Positions 16,444 to 25,792 of a stretch of 64,000 nucleotides of DNA are shown piece by piece (position 1 is the stretch's first letter; the number at the start of each line of letters is the position of its first letter). The position numbers and the translations under genes are program-made. A model generated the notes under the pieces. It made no database searches. It saw only the letters and a program-made list of their open reading frames with translations, and was not told the origin of the DNA. Source of the stretch: a bacterium (GTDB lineage Bacteria; Bacillota; Clostridia; Lachnospirales; Lachnospiraceae); contig JAUNJY010000007.1 of NCBI GenBank assembly GCA_030535455.1, forward strand, positions 1 to 64,000, in the 5' to 3' direction.

Positions 16444-18327
16444 ATGAAGTCACTGATTGCAGAAAATGATAAATATAAGATGAACTGGATACAAGGGGCA
16501 ACGGAATGGGGGACAGTGAAAGCGCCTAAGACGCTTCAGGTCCAGCGGGTGTTTTGTCAACACAAGGATTATTTTGTCGAGCGATATACGTTTACCAATA
16601 TTAGCAAGTTGCCTGTTTTTACATCTCTAAAGGAGATTGCAATTTACACCCCATTTAATGATGACTATTGCGGATCTGATGTCTGTATCCATAAGCGTTG
16701 TCATACTCATATCTGGTGTGGCGGAAACATTTCGTATATCATGGCCCTTCGAATGGGCGGCGAGGCACCACACCTGGGGCTTGTGCTGACGAAGGGAAGC
16801 CTTGAAGGATATAGTGTGGAGAGGGACCTTTCCAGAAAGAGTAATGATCGGGGAGATTTCTTGTTGCACCCAACTCCACAGGAACTAGATCCTGGTGAAA
16901 GCTTTGTTATAGAGTGGAAGTTATTCTGGCATAATGGAAAAGCTGATTTTTATCGTAAATTGTCAGTTCTCCAGCCTCGATTTATTGAAGTTAGAGCAGA
17001 GCAGTATATTGTGTTTGAGGGAGAGACAACAGGAATTGAGATTACCCCAAAGTTTTCGTTTACATCTGATAGCGTTCATATAACTGTAGAAGATCAGGAA
17101 ATACCATTTACAATAGAAAAAGGGAAAATATTAATTAAAAACAAAGAAACTGACATAAAACAGTATGGAGAAAGAGTCTATCACATATGTGTAGAAGAGA
17201 TTGAGACGATTTTAAGAATTATGATACTGCCTCCATTTTTAGAAGTAGTAAAAAGAAGGTGTCATTTTATTGTAGAAAAGCAGCAGTTTCATCGAAAAGG
17301 AAGTCCGCTGGATGGGGCGTATCTTATTTATGATAAGGAGGAGTCACATACCTACTATAGCCCTGAATATGATTATAACGGTGGCAGAGAGCGTATTGGA
17401 ATGGGGATCTTGATTGCATGTTTTCTAAAGGTAACTCCTGATAAGGAGCTGGAGAAAAGTTTAAGGAAATATACCGATTACATAGAACGGGAGATTTACA
17501 ACGAAAAAGCTCATAAAGTAACCAATGACATAGAATATAATGACACCTATAAGCGTCTTTATAACTATCCTTGGGTGGCTGTGTTTTATCTAGAACTTTA
17601 CGAATTATGGCAAAAAGACTCCTTTCTAACGAAGGCCTACCAGATCATTCAGGCCTTTTATGAACAGGGAGGAGAACAGTTTTATGCCATCGAGCTGCCA
17701 CTGGAAAGAATTCTAACAGAATTAGACAAGGCAAATAGAAAGGACGAATATAAGGAGCTGTTAACCTATTTTAGAAAGCATGGAGATACTATCTTAAAAA
17801 ATGATATTTTATATCCGGCACATGAAGTCAACTTTGAACAAAGCATTGTAGCCCCTGCCACGCAAGTTTTGATGCAGCTTTATTTTGTGACAGGAGAGGA
17901 GCAATATAAAAGCGGTGCAATTCGTCAGATGCAGGTATTAGAATTGTTTTCCGGAACCCAGCCAGACTATCATTTATATGAAGTTGCAATTCGACATTGG
18001 GATGGGTACTGGTTTGGCAAAAGGAAACAGTTTGGAGATACCTTTCCCCATTACTGGAGTGCATTGACTGGAAACGCCTATATGGAGTATGCGAGAATGA
18101 CGGGAGAAGAGCAGTGTTACAAAAAGTCGGAAGCATCCTTGCGTGGAGTACTCAGCCTGTTTTTCCCTGATGGCAGTGCATCCTGTGCGTATGTTTATCC
18201 GGTACAGGTCAATGGGGAAGACGCACAACGTTTCGATGCCTATGCAAATGATCAAGACTGGGGATTGTATTTTTATTTGCGGCAGCAGACAAACCGTCAT
18301 TATAGTCACCGTGCTAAGACCATTTGA
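16444..18327 (+). CDS. Six-hairpin glycosidase-like protein
   Basis: A 627-residue protein without signal peptide. The N-terminal third is beta-rich (residues 1-200). The C-terminal part from about residue 290 is alpha-helical with repeated aromatic and acidic motifs (SPEYDYNGGRERIGMGILIAC, YNYPWVAVFYLELYELW, HWDGYWFGKRKQFGDTFPHYWSALTG) that resemble (alpha/alpha)6-barrel glycoside hydrolases and lyases. I do not recognise a specific CAZy family. The gene is divergent from an AraC regulator and begins after TAGGAGGAAAG. A role in breakdown of an imported oligosaccharide is plausible inference. Confidence 0.6.
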   Translation: MKSLIAENDKYKMNWIQGATEWGTVKAPKTLQVQRVFCQHKDYFVERYTFTNISKLPVFTSLKEIAIYTPFNDDYCGSDVCIHKRCHTHIWCGGNISYIMALRMGGEAPHLGLVLTKGSLEGYSVERDLSRKSNDRGDFLLHPTPQELDPGESFVIEWKLFWHNGKADFYRKLSVLQPRFIEVRAEQYIVFEGETTGIEITPKFSFTSDSVHITVEDQEIPFTIEKGKILIKNKETDIKQYGERVYHICVEEIETILRIMILPPFLEVVKRRCHFIVEKQQFHRKGSPLDGAYLIYDKEESHTYYSPEYDYNGGRERIGMGILIACFLKVTPDKELEKSLRKYTDYIEREIYNEKAHKVTNDIEYNDTYKRLYNYPWVAVFYLELYELWQKDSFLTKAYQIIQAFYEQGGEQFYAIELPLERILTELDKANRKDEYKELLTYFRKHGDTILKNDILYPAHEVNFEQSIVAPATQVLMQLYFVTGEEQYKSGAIRQMQVLELFSGTQPDYHLYEVAIRHWDGYWFGKRKQFGDTFPHYWSALTGNAYMEYARMTGEEQCYKKSEASLRGVLSLFFPDGSASCAYVYPVQVNGEDAQRFDAYANDQDWGLYFYLRQQTNRHYSHRAKTI

Positions 18328-18375
18328 AAGTTTGGTCCTATATAAAAAGATTACTCACTAAACATGTAAAAATAA

Positions 18376-18437
18376 AAATAGCCGAAGCAGATTATCACCC
18401 TTATTTATAGGAATGAGTATCTACTTCGGCTATTACT
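18376..18437 (+). terminator. Large hairpin after the glycosidase-like gene
   Basis: ATAGCCGAAGCAGAT pairs with GTATCTACTTCGGCTAT across about 30 bases of loop. The end of the stem touches the first SdpR-type operator. Confidence 0.65.
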
Positions 18438-18514
18438 ATTTAAAGAGATTTTTAAATACCTATTGCAATTAAGGAATAATATGGTAGTATCTATTTAAAG
18501 AAAATTTTAAATAG
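18437..18514 (+). promoter_or_regulatory. sdpR promoter flanked by two identical operators
   Basis: Operator 1 is TATTTAAA-N6-TTTAAATA (18437-18458); operator 2 has the same arms and spacing (18492-18513), extended to CTATTTAAA/TTTAAATAG. Between them lie -35 TTGCAA (18462-18467) and -10 TAGTAT (18485-18490), 17 bases apart. Two equal sites on either side of the promoter suggest tight autorepression by the ArsR/SdpR protein encoded next. Confidence 0.7.
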
Positions 18515-18527
18515 AAAGGAGAACTGG

Positions 18528-18803
18528 ATGGGAATTGCACAAAGCTTTAAAGTCTTATCGGATCAACAGAGAAGAGAAGTCTTAATGCTGTTAAAAAACG
18601 GTCGAATGAGCGCAGGAGAGATTGCGGAAGCGTTAAAGATCACGCCAGCTGCATTGTCCTATCACTTAAAGTTATTAAAGCAAGCAGAACTGTTATTAGA
18701 ATACAGAGAAAAGAATTTTATCTATTATGAGCTAAACACATCCGTATTTGATGAATTAATTATATGGATACAACAATTTGGAGGGATAGACAATGAAAAA
18801 TAA
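18528..18803 (+). CDS. sdpR: ArsR/SdpR-type autorepressor
   Basis: A 91-residue winged-helix repressor of the ArsR fold: SDQQRREVLMLLKNGRMSAGEIAEALKITPAALSYHLKLLKQAELL. There is no obvious metal-binding Cys cluster, which fits SdpR rather than a metal sensor. It overlaps the SdpI-like gene by 11 bases. In Bacillus subtilis SdpR represses sdpRI and is held at the membrane by SdpI when SDP toxin is bound; here the gene pair and duplicate operators match that layout. No sdpC toxin gene is seen in the window, so the physiological signal is open. Confidence 0.8.
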   Translation: MGIAQSFKVLSDQQRREVLMLLKNGRMSAGEIAEALKITPAALSYHLKLLKQAELLLEYREKNFIYYELNTSVFDELIIWIQQFGGIDNEK

Positions 18804-19482
18804 ACTTTTGTGGTTTTTTACCATATTACCTCTCGTAGTGACGGCATTCGTTAACCGAATTATGCCAGATACCATACCAATGCATTACGATGCATCAGGG
18901 AACATTAATCGGTGGGGGTCAAAAAATGAGAATTTTATCTTCCCTGTAATCATTATGATGATGAGTATCTTCTGGGGATTTTTCTTATTTTATTATAAAA
19001 AGAAACAAAAAAATGCAGTGGAGGAGAAAGAACGCCTTGCCGCAAAAAATAATGAAATAATTTTTTATTGGGTTGCAGTAGGAATGGCAATTATGTTTGG
19101 AATTATGCATTATACGTTTATGTATCAGGCATATGTGGAAGCAAACCAAGGTTTGACAATGGCAGCGATTGATTCGTACATAGTTACCAATATGGTAGCA
19201 GGACTTTTTATGATTTTTATAGGCAATGTTCTTCCAAAATCCAAGAACAATTCAGTAGCAGGCGTAAGAACCATGTGGAGCCAGTATAATGACCAGACAT
19301 GGGCTGAGAGCAACCGGTTTGGAGGAGTTGCATCAGTAGTCACGGGAGTACTGATTGTCATTGAAACGCTGATGTTTGGAGGAATGATGTCAACGATGAT
19401 TATGCTTGCACTTCTTCTTATATTTGCGGGAGTATGTGTCTGGTATTCTTACAAGTCTTACTGTAAACATCGTGCAGAATAG
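18793..19482 (+). CDS. sdpI: SdpI family membrane protein (DUF1648 plus SdpI)
   Basis: A 229-residue protein with about six membrane helices. The N-terminal DUF1648 segment contains the typical PDTIPMHYDASGNINRWGSK motif between helices 1 and 2. The C-terminal SdpI segment contains GNVLPKSKNN and GVRTMWSQYNDQTWAESNRFGG. Family members give immunity to the SDP peptide toxin or act as membrane signal transducers. Coupled to the upstream repressor by overlap, with a ribosome site (TTGGAGGGATAGACA) inside it. Confidence 0.85.
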   Translation: MKNKLLWFFTILPLVVTAFVNRIMPDTIPMHYDASGNINRWGSKNENFIFPVIIMMMSIFWGFFLFYYKKKQKNAVEEKERLAAKNNEIIFYWVAVGMAIMFGIMHYTFMYQAYVEANQGLTMAAIDSYIVTNMVAGLFMIFIGNVLPKSKNNSVAGVRTMWSQYNDQTWAESNRFGGVASVVTGVLIVIETLMFGGMMSTMIMLALLLIFAGVCVWYSYKSYCKHRAE

Positions 19483-19634
19483 AGCTGGCTAATATATTCA
19501 CAGGTTGCTAAAAGCTCATCAAAGGTTCCTCTGTCATATCGCACCATAAAATGGAATTTAAAAAGCCGAATTTTAATCATTTATGTGATAAAATACTGAT
19601 AGCAGTAAAACTATATAAAAGGCGGAGAAAAACA

Positions 19635-20504
19635 ATGAAAATTAAACTTATTCCAGTATACGAAAGTCTAGAAATCTATTTAGAAAAACTTGAAAACAAA
19701 GAACAAGGGGCCAATGAATTATGGGAGCAATATGCCATTGCACCGTATTGGAAGACATTATGTCAGTATGCCCCTATGGACTTATCGGATCGAAAGCCTG
19801 TACCAATTACTGATAGCATGATCTTAAGGCAACAGATTAAGCAATTACATACTCTCGATTTAGAAAAGCTGCAAAGAGAATTTGAACGCATTGTATCTAT
19901 ACTGCCAAATTATGATGATGACCCAATTTATGTGGCACTTTATCCGATTTCGGATGAAAACTGGTCTGTAAAAGAGCGTCAGAATGGCGTAGTAGGAACC
20001 TCCTTGTTTGGAAATCTGATTATTCAGATTAATCCACTTGCTATGGACTATGAACAATGGATTCCCTATGTATTTGCCCACGAATATCATCACACCGTAT
20101 GGGGAAACTACTGGTTTGTCAATCATGGCGGGGAGTTAACCAATCGATTTATTAATTCTTTAGTGATTGATGGAGAGGCAGACAGTTTTTCTTTGTCCTT
20201 ATATCCTAAATTAAAGCCGAAATGGCTTTTTAGTATGAGCAAACAGACCGAAGAGTTGCTTTGGAAAGACGTTTATTCAAACCTAGTAGAGAAAACAGAG
20301 GTTGATTACTGTAAATACATGTTTGGTCAAGAAGGAAGTGAAATACCTTGGTGTGCAGGGTATGTCATTGGATTTCAAATAGTACAAAGCTATTTAAAAT
20401 ATCATGAAAATATTTCATTTTCTGAATTAGTAGAAAAGAGACCAGAACAAATCTTAGATGAAAGTGGTTATTATTCAACGTTAGAAGAGATTAGAAATAA
20501 GTAA
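19635..20504 (+). CDS. DUF2268 putative zinc-dependent protease (YjaZ-like)
   Basis: A 289-residue protein whose second half has a zinc-protease motif HEYHH (in VFAHEYHHTVWGNYW) and a downstream acidic ligand candidate in SLVIDGEADSF. This is the layout of DUF2268 proteins such as Bacillus YjaZ. No signal peptide is seen, so it is probably cytoplasmic. The ATG at 19635 follows GGCGGAGAAAAA and is preferred over an earlier in-frame start at 19551 without a ribosome site. No clear operon partner. Confidence 0.75.
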   Translation: MKIKLIPVYESLEIYLEKLENKEQGANELWEQYAIAPYWKTLCQYAPMDLSDRKPVPITDSMILRQQIKQLHTLDLEKLQREFERIVSILPNYDDDPIYVALYPISDENWSVKERQNGVVGTSLFGNLIIQINPLAMDYEQWIPYVFAHEYHHTVWGNYWFVNHGGELTNRFINSLVIDGEADSFSLSLYPKLKPKWLFSMSKQTEELLWKDVYSNLVEKTEVDYCKYMFGQEGSEIPWCAGYVIGFQIVQSYLKYHENISFSELVEKRPEQILDESGYYSTLEEIRNK

Positions 20505-20634
20505 GGCAAGCAGCCGGATGTATTAATAGTGTGTCATTATTGTGGAACGTTGAAAAGTGAGAGAAAAAAATTAAAGAAATTATCTAAAAATGTCGATATA
20601 ACTAGTGAAAGAAGTGATACAAAGGAGAAAGATT

Positions 20635-21912
20635 ATGAAAAGATACTCATTACTGACGTGTTCCCTGCTTCTTTGCGGTGGAATGCTATTCAATGGATGT
20701 AGTACCAAAGAGACATCTAGTCAGACTAGCACAACCAACGTGGAGACAGCAGAGAATGACAAAAATAAGGAAACGATTACCCTTCGACTATGGGGAGCAG
20801 AGGAAGATGGAGAACTTCTGCAGGAAATGATTAATAGCTTCAAGGATACATACCAAAATGAAGCCAATTTAGATATTCAGATCGAAGCACAAACAGAGGG
20901 AGATTGTAAAAATGCAATACTTGGTGATATAAACGAAGCACCAGATGTATTTACCTTTGCGGATGATCAGCTACGTTCGTTAATTGCTGGCGGAGTTTTA
21001 GAACCAATTCAATATGAAGACGATGTAAAAGCGAATAATATCACGGCGGCAGTAGATGCAGCCACATTAAATGAGAAAGTATATGCATATCCAATCACTG
21101 CAGATAACGGATATTTCATGTTCTATAATAAGAAATACTTTTCAGATCAGGACGTAGAGTCACTTGATAAAATGTTGGAAATTGCTGACAAGGCAGGAAA
21201 GAAAGTATCTATGGACTGGACGTCCGGCTGGTACTTATATTCTTTCTTTGGAAATACCGGCTTGACCTTGTCACTTAATGATGATGGAGTGACAAATACC
21301 TGCGATTGGAACAGTACAAAGACTGCCATTAAAGGTATAGACGTTGCAAAGAGCATGCTTTCCATAAGCAACCATAAAAGTTTTGCAGCAGTTCCAGATG
21401 AAGACTTTATCAAAGGCCTTAAAGATGAGTCGGTGATTGCAGGGGTTAGTGGAACATGGAATGCAACTGTAGCAGAACAGTATATGGGAAAAAATTATGG
21501 TGCAGTCAAACTGCCAACCTATACATGCGCTGGTCAACAAGTGCAAATGGCTTCTTTTGCTGGATATAAGATGGTAGGGGTAAATTCTTATTCTGCCAAT
21601 AGAGAATGGGCAGAGAAGTTAGCAAACTGGATTTCCAGTGAGGACAATCAGAAATTACGATTTGTAAAGAGATCCCAAGGCCCTTCCAATACAAATGCTG
21701 CAGAATCAGAAGAGGTTAAGAGTTCCTTAGCCATTAAGGCAATTCTTGCACAATCCGAATATGCAAGCCTTCAACGTGTTGGCGAAGGATATTGGGATGC
21801 AGTCAGCAACTATGGACAGTCCTTTATTGATAAGACAGCAACAGAGAAAAATCTGCAAAAATTACTAGATAAGATGGTAAGTGGAATTACGACCTTGCCA
21901 TCTGCAAACTAG
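20635..21912 (+). CDS. Extracellular solute-binding lipoprotein (family 1, carbohydrate-type)
   Basis: A 425-residue lipoprotein with a signal peptide ending in the lipobox FNGCS (Cys near residue 22). The mature part has the family 1 pattern: ITLRLWGAEEDGELLQEMINSF, then DVFTFADDQLRSLIAGG and AYPITADNGYFMFYNKKYF, as in maltose- and oligosaccharide-binding proteins. No ABC permease or ATPase gene is nearby. It is followed after 21 bases by a chemoreceptor, so it probably presents a sugar-like ligand to that receptor, or shares a transporter encoded elsewhere. Start chosen after AAAGGAGAAAG. Confidence 0.85.
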   Translation: MKRYSLLTCSLLLCGGMLFNGCSTKETSSQTSTTNVETAENDKNKETITLRLWGAEEDGELLQEMINSFKDTYQNEANLDIQIEAQTEGDCKNAILGDINEAPDVFTFADDQLRSLIAGGVLEPIQYEDDVKANNITAAVDAATLNEKVYAYPITADNGYFMFYNKKYFSDQDVESLDKMLEIADKAGKKVSMDWTSGWYLYSFFGNTGLTLSLNDDGVTNTCDWNSTKTAIKGIDVAKSMLSISNHKSFAAVPDEDFIKGLKDESVIAGVSGTWNATVAEQYMGKNYGAVKLPTYTCAGQQVQMASFAGYKMVGVNSYSANREWAEKLANWISSEDNQKLRFVKRSQGPSNTNAAESEEVKSSLAIKAILAQSEYASLQRVGEGYWDAVSNYGQSFIDKTATEKNLQKLLDKMVSGITTLPSAN

Positions 21913-21933
21913 ATCAATTGGAGGAGAGAGAAG

Positions 21934-23676
21934 ATGCAAAAGAAAAATACACAAAAGCGTAACAGTGTCAAGCTGTTACTCTTACTACCAGTGTTACTGC
22001 TTGGAATTGTTGCGATGATTTCGAATATATTTGCAATTACAAATACGAAAAAAGTAAATAATGAAGTATCCAAGATTGTAGATCATTATATGTATGGAAA
22101 TGATTTATTGGTTGATATCCAAAATGATTATCAAGGAATTTATAAGAACGCATTATCCCATATCATTGCTAATCAATACGATACAATGATTGAGTTATCC
22201 AATGGAAATAAAGAATTCCAGAAGAAGATGGATGCAAGCCTGAAGGAATTTACTTCTTATATGGATGATGACTTAAAGGATACGTATGATGCCTTATTAA
22301 ATAATTATGAAGATTTTAAGAAGGCAACCATGAACTTAATTGCATACAGTGCAAATGGACAAAACGAAGCAGCCAATACTTACGCCAATACTCATGTAGC
22401 AGAGGCTGCCAAGGCAATGGAAGAAAATGTTCAGTCATTAATCGAAGCAAATAATATAGCGACCCAAAGAGCAACAGACGATGTAAATACTGCATATCGA
22501 GTTTCATTGTTTACCAATATTTTATTTACAGTGTTTATCCTCTTATTAATTGCATTTGTAGTTGCAATTGTATTACTTCGAGTAATAGGCCCGATCGTTC
22601 ATGCCCAGAACCAAATCAATATGGTCGTTGCAAGTATTGAAAACAGGGAAGGTGACCTTACAAAACGTATTGAAAGCAAGTTTAATGATGAAATTGGAGA
22701 CTTATCCAATGGTATCAATGTCTTCCTAGAAAAATTACAGCATATCTTTAGCATGTTACGAAACGATTCTGAGCAAATGGACCGAGTAGTGGAAGAAGTA
22801 CTTTCCAATGTAAATAATTCCAATGAAAGTGTAGCAGAGTTATCTGCATTGACAGAAGAATTATCAGCAACTATGGAAGAAGTGGAATCAAGCAGTTCGA
22901 TCATCAATACAAATGCATCTGAAATCAAGGCTGAAGTGCTTAATTTCTCAGCACAATCAGGAAAGATTAACGAGTATTCAGTGAAGATGAAAGAACAGGC
23001 AGACGGCTTAGAAAAATCCGCTCGTGAAACTATGGAAAGCACCAGTGGAAAGGTACAGGATATCGTATCTGTTTTAGACCAGGCAATTCAAGATAGCAAA
23101 AATGTGGAACAAGTAAATCAGTTAACGACTGAAATCCTTGAGATATCTTCAAAGACCAACTTACTTGCCTTAAATGCTTCCATAGAAGCGGCAAGGGCAG
23201 GAGAAGCAGGCCGAGGCTTTGCAGTCGTAGCAGAAGAAATCAGTCAGCTGGCAGCTTCTAGTCGTGAAACTGCAAACCGAATTCAGCAAGTAAACGGCGT
23301 CGTAATCGGAGCCGTGGACAATTTAGCTAACAATGCAGGACATTTGGTAGAATTCTTAAATAAATCCGTATTACCAGGATTTGAAACATTTGTATCCATT
23401 GGTGGAAGATACAAGGAAGATGCTTCCTTTGTAAAATCAGAGATGGAAGAATTTACGAAACGTTCCGAACAATTAGAAATCGTAGTAACTGAGATTGCAA
23501 GATCCATCCAGATGATTACTACTGCAATTGAAGACGGGGTAAATGGTATTAATGGTGCAACGGAAAGCACACAGCTCCTTGTAAACGATATGGAAAATAT
23601 CGCCCTTCGTATGGAAGAAAATAATAGAATTACAAAAGAACTAAAAGAAGAAGCATCTGTATTTACAACGCTTTAA
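21934..23676 (+). CDS. Methyl-accepting chemotaxis protein
   Basis: A 580-residue receptor. Membrane helix 1 spans about residues 13-32; an extracellular four-helix-bundle-type sensor domain (about 33-188) follows; helix 2 is about 190-215, then HAMP (about 216-270). The cytoplasmic signalling domain contains the conserved hairpin tip [35 protein letters not shown]. It follows a solute-binding lipoprotein gene in the same operon, which suggests indirect ligand sensing through that protein. It implies a motile organism, or one with a chemosensory array. Confidence 0.92.
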   Translation: MQKKNTQKRNSVKLLLLLPVLLLGIVAMISNIFAITNTKKVNNEVSKIVDHYMYGNDLLVDIQNDYQGIYKNALSHIIANQYDTMIELSNGNKEFQKKMDASLKEFTSYMDDDLKDTYDALLNNYEDFKKATMNLIAYSANGQNEAANTYANTHVAEAAKAMEENVQSLIEANNIATQRATDDVNTAYRVSLFTNILFTVFILLLIAFVVAIVLLRVIGPIVHAQNQINMVVASIENREGDLTKRIESKFNDEIGDLSNGINVFLEKLQHIFSMLRNDSEQMDRVVEEVLSNVNNSNESVAELSALTEELSATMEEVESSSSIINTNASEIKAEVLNFSAQSGKINEYSVKMKEQADGLEKSARETMESTSGKVQDIVSVLDQAIQDSKNVEQVNQLTTEILEISSKTNLLALNASIEAARAGEAGRGFAVVAEEISQLAASSRETANRIQQVNGVVIGAVDNLANNAGHLVEFLNKSVLPGFETFVSIGGRYKEDASFVKSEMEEFTKRSEQLEIVVTEIARSIQMITTAIEDGVNGINGATESTQLLVNDMENIALRMEENNRITKELKEEASVFTTL

Positions 23677-23700
23677 GGTATTTAGTCAATGATGAGAAGA

Positions 23701-23736
23701 GAGGTTACCTAATTATATTTGGGTAACCTCTTTTTT
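23701..23736 (+). terminator. Terminator after the chemoreceptor gene
   Basis: GAGGTTACC (23701-23709) pairs with GGTAACCTC (23722-23730), followed by TTTTTT. The T-tract is also the left edge of element A copy 2. Confidence 0.85.
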
Positions 23737-24024
23737 AGTTGACGAGGAAACTTCTATTTGAGAAGCCTCCGATCAATAAAAAGGCTTTCTAAAAACAGAA
23801 AGCCAATATGCACACTCACCTGACAGGAGAATGTCGCTAGTGCGACCAGATTCGGAGCAGACAAAGTGTGAACGATTGGGCATATGCAAAGAAAAACTTG
23901 CCGAGAACCCCAAAGTAGGACTTGAGATAAAGGAAAAATGGGGTGTTTGGGCAGAGATGAAAAATAATTAATCAATATGCCGTGAAACGACATGAACCGT
24001 GGATATTTGCAAACTAAAATACAG
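23731..24024 (+). repeat. Element A, copy 2, with long tail
   Basis: P1 is degenerate here (TTTTTTAGTTGACGAGGA against TCCGATCAATAAAAA). P2 is perfect (GGCTTTCT-aaaaac-AGAAAGCC), then ACCTG / CAGAT, P4 GTCGC-tagt-GCGAC and TTCGG. From about 23872 a tail begins that is shared with copies 4 and 7 (GATTGGGCATAT, CCAAAGTAGGACTTGA, GAACCGTGGA). No supported gene lies in the rest of this 530-base gap; 24025-24207 is AT-rich and probably holds the next promoter. Confidence 0.65.
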
Positions 24025-24207
24025 TAGCCAATGCCGTGCTTGAATAACTCTTGCATAGCATTTAAGATTAAAGCACGTTTTGTCACAATGAAATGTAATC
24101 GAAGCAAGAATTATATGATGCTATAAGAAAGTTGAGCAATGTTCAAAAATATGCTAGAGTAAAAATGTAAAGAATGACCAGCGTATGGAAAATGAAAGGA
24201 GTAGTGC

Positions 24208-25401
24208 ATGGTTAAACTAATACTAAGTGTCGTATTACTGCTAGGCAGTGCAGTGATACTAGTGATGTTCTTGATTAATAGTATTCGGTTCGGAGTTGCT
24301 GCAAGACGAAAGAAAGAGACTACAAAACATAAGAGAATATGGAAGATCAACGGATTGCTCTTGCTTGGAACACTTGCCTTATTTACATTCATGATCTGGA
24401 TGACACAGCTAACAGCATCTACACCTAAGATAATAGACAGTAATGGAAAGACTATGGAGAAAAGCATAGCAGAGCTAACAACGATCGAGGTAAATGGACA
24501 TAAGGAATGGGTCAGTATTCGTGGACAAACAAAAGAGGCACCAATTCTATTATTTTTAGCCGGTGGACCAGGTGGAACACAGCTGGCAGCTACCAGGTTT
24601 TCGTTAGAAGAATTGGAGAAACATTTTATAGTAGTAAACTGGGACCAGCCAGGAAGCGGCAAATCTTATAACTGTATGGAACGAAATGACATAACCCTAG
24701 ATACATACATAAATGATGGGATTGCACTTACTGAATATTTGAAAGAACGGTTTGGACAGCAAAAAATCTATCTCATTGGAGAGTCCTGGGGAAGTGCATT
24801 AGGTGTCTTTTTAATCAATCAGAAGCCTGAGTATTATGCTGGATTTATTGGAACTGGGCAAATGGTTGATTTTAAGGAGACAGAGATCTACGATTATGGT
24901 AAAGCGATGGAAATTGCCAAAAGCAAAGGCGACGATAGCATGGTCAAAAAGTTGGAAGCACAAGGGGAACCACCTTATTATAGTGGAAATATTGCATGGA
25001 CCTCGAATACTTTTTATAACTATTTATCCACCTATATGGCAAATAATCCTGAGATTACCAATGGCGGTTACCATACATTTCGAGACATGTTTGCATCAGA
25101 ATATGGAATATTTGATTCCATACATTATATGTTAGGAGTGATGAATACTTTTAACGTAGTGTATCCACAGCTTTATGAGATAGATTTGCGAAAAGAAATT
25201 CCGAGAGTGGAAGTGCCTGTATACTTCTTTATCGGAAGGCACGATATCAATGCGCCAACAGCTCTGGCAGAGGACTACTATAAGTTGCTGGATGCTCCAA
25301 AGAAAGAGCTGGTCTGGTTTGAACATTCCGGGCATAGTCCTTGGCTAAATGAATCAGACTTATTTGTCAGTGAGACCTTACGAGTATTTCAACAAAACTA
25401 G
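24208..25401 (+). CDS. Membrane-anchored alpha/beta hydrolase (proline iminopeptidase-like)
   Basis: A 397-residue protein with two N-terminal membrane helices (about residues 1-25 and 47-70), followed by an alpha/beta hydrolase domain. It has the HGGP-like oxyanion motif FLAGGPGGTQ, the nucleophile elbow LIGESWGSALG, the acid in FIGRHDINAP and the catalytic His in EHSGHSPW. The GGPGG motif is typical of proline iminopeptidase and related peptidases. With two helices and a short loop the catalytic domain would face the cytoplasm only if the N-terminus is inside; this is not certain. Monocistronic or followed by the small gene at 25441. Confidence 0.78.
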   Translation: MVKLILSVVLLLGSAVILVMFLINSIRFGVAARRKKETTKHKRIWKINGLLLLGTLALFTFMIWMTQLTASTPKIIDSNGKTMEKSIAELTTIEVNGHKEWVSIRGQTKEAPILLFLAGGPGGTQLAATRFSLEELEKHFIVVNWDQPGSGKSYNCMERNDITLDTYINDGIALTEYLKERFGQQKIYLIGESWGSALGVFLINQKPEYYAGFIGTGQMVDFKETEIYDYGKAMEIAKSKGDDSMVKKLEAQGEPPYYSGNIAWTSNTFYNYLSTYMANNPEITNGGYHTFRDMFASEYGIFDSIHYMLGVMNTFNVVYPQLYEIDLRKEIPRVEVPVYFFIGRHDINAPTALAEDYYKLLDAPKKELVWFEHSGHSPWLNESDLFVSETLRVFQQN

Positions 25402-25440
25402 AATACAATAATAGAACAAAGACACAGGAGGCATAACGAA

Positions 25441-25674
25441 ATGGAATTTACGTATAATCAGATCGTTCATCTGAATGCAGAACTTGGTGAGAAAGGACTG
25501 CCTTTTCACATTCATTTAAAAAACAGCAGGAGTGCAGGAATTGAAGGATACGGAGCTTGTGCATGTAGTGGAAAGGAAGAGCTATTAAACCAGACAATTG
25601 AAGAGTTTTTCTTAAAAGAAGGGATTCCAATTGAATTTTCGGAAAATGGTTATATGTTTTCACCGATTAACTAG
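25441..25674 (+). CDS. Small conserved-looking protein, function unknown
   Basis: A 77-residue soluble protein preceded by CAGGAGGCATAACGAA. It is compact with mixed alpha/beta character, and has a short Cys pair (GACACSGKEE) and the ending FSENGYMFSPIN. I do not recognise the family with confidence. Codon use and ribosome site look like those of real genes in the window. It may be co-transcribed with the preceding hydrolase, 39 bases upstream. Confidence 0.6.
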   Translation: MEFTYNQIVHLNAELGEKGLPFHIHLKNSRSAGIEGYGACACSGKEELLNQTIEEFFLKEGIPIEFSENGYMFSPIN

Positions 25675-25792
25675 CAGAGAAAGCCTTTGCCAAATATAAA
25701 CTAAAATAGTATCATTGCGTACTACTTAGAGATGTGCTACAGTAAGGACAAAATAAAAAAACGACAGGAAGATATAAAAAATGGGGAGCAAC

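Noticed and set aside
24836..25135. 99-codon forward frame inside the alpha/beta hydrolase gene at 24208
   Set aside because: It lies in another frame of a well-supported gene and has no ribosome site; a shadow frame.
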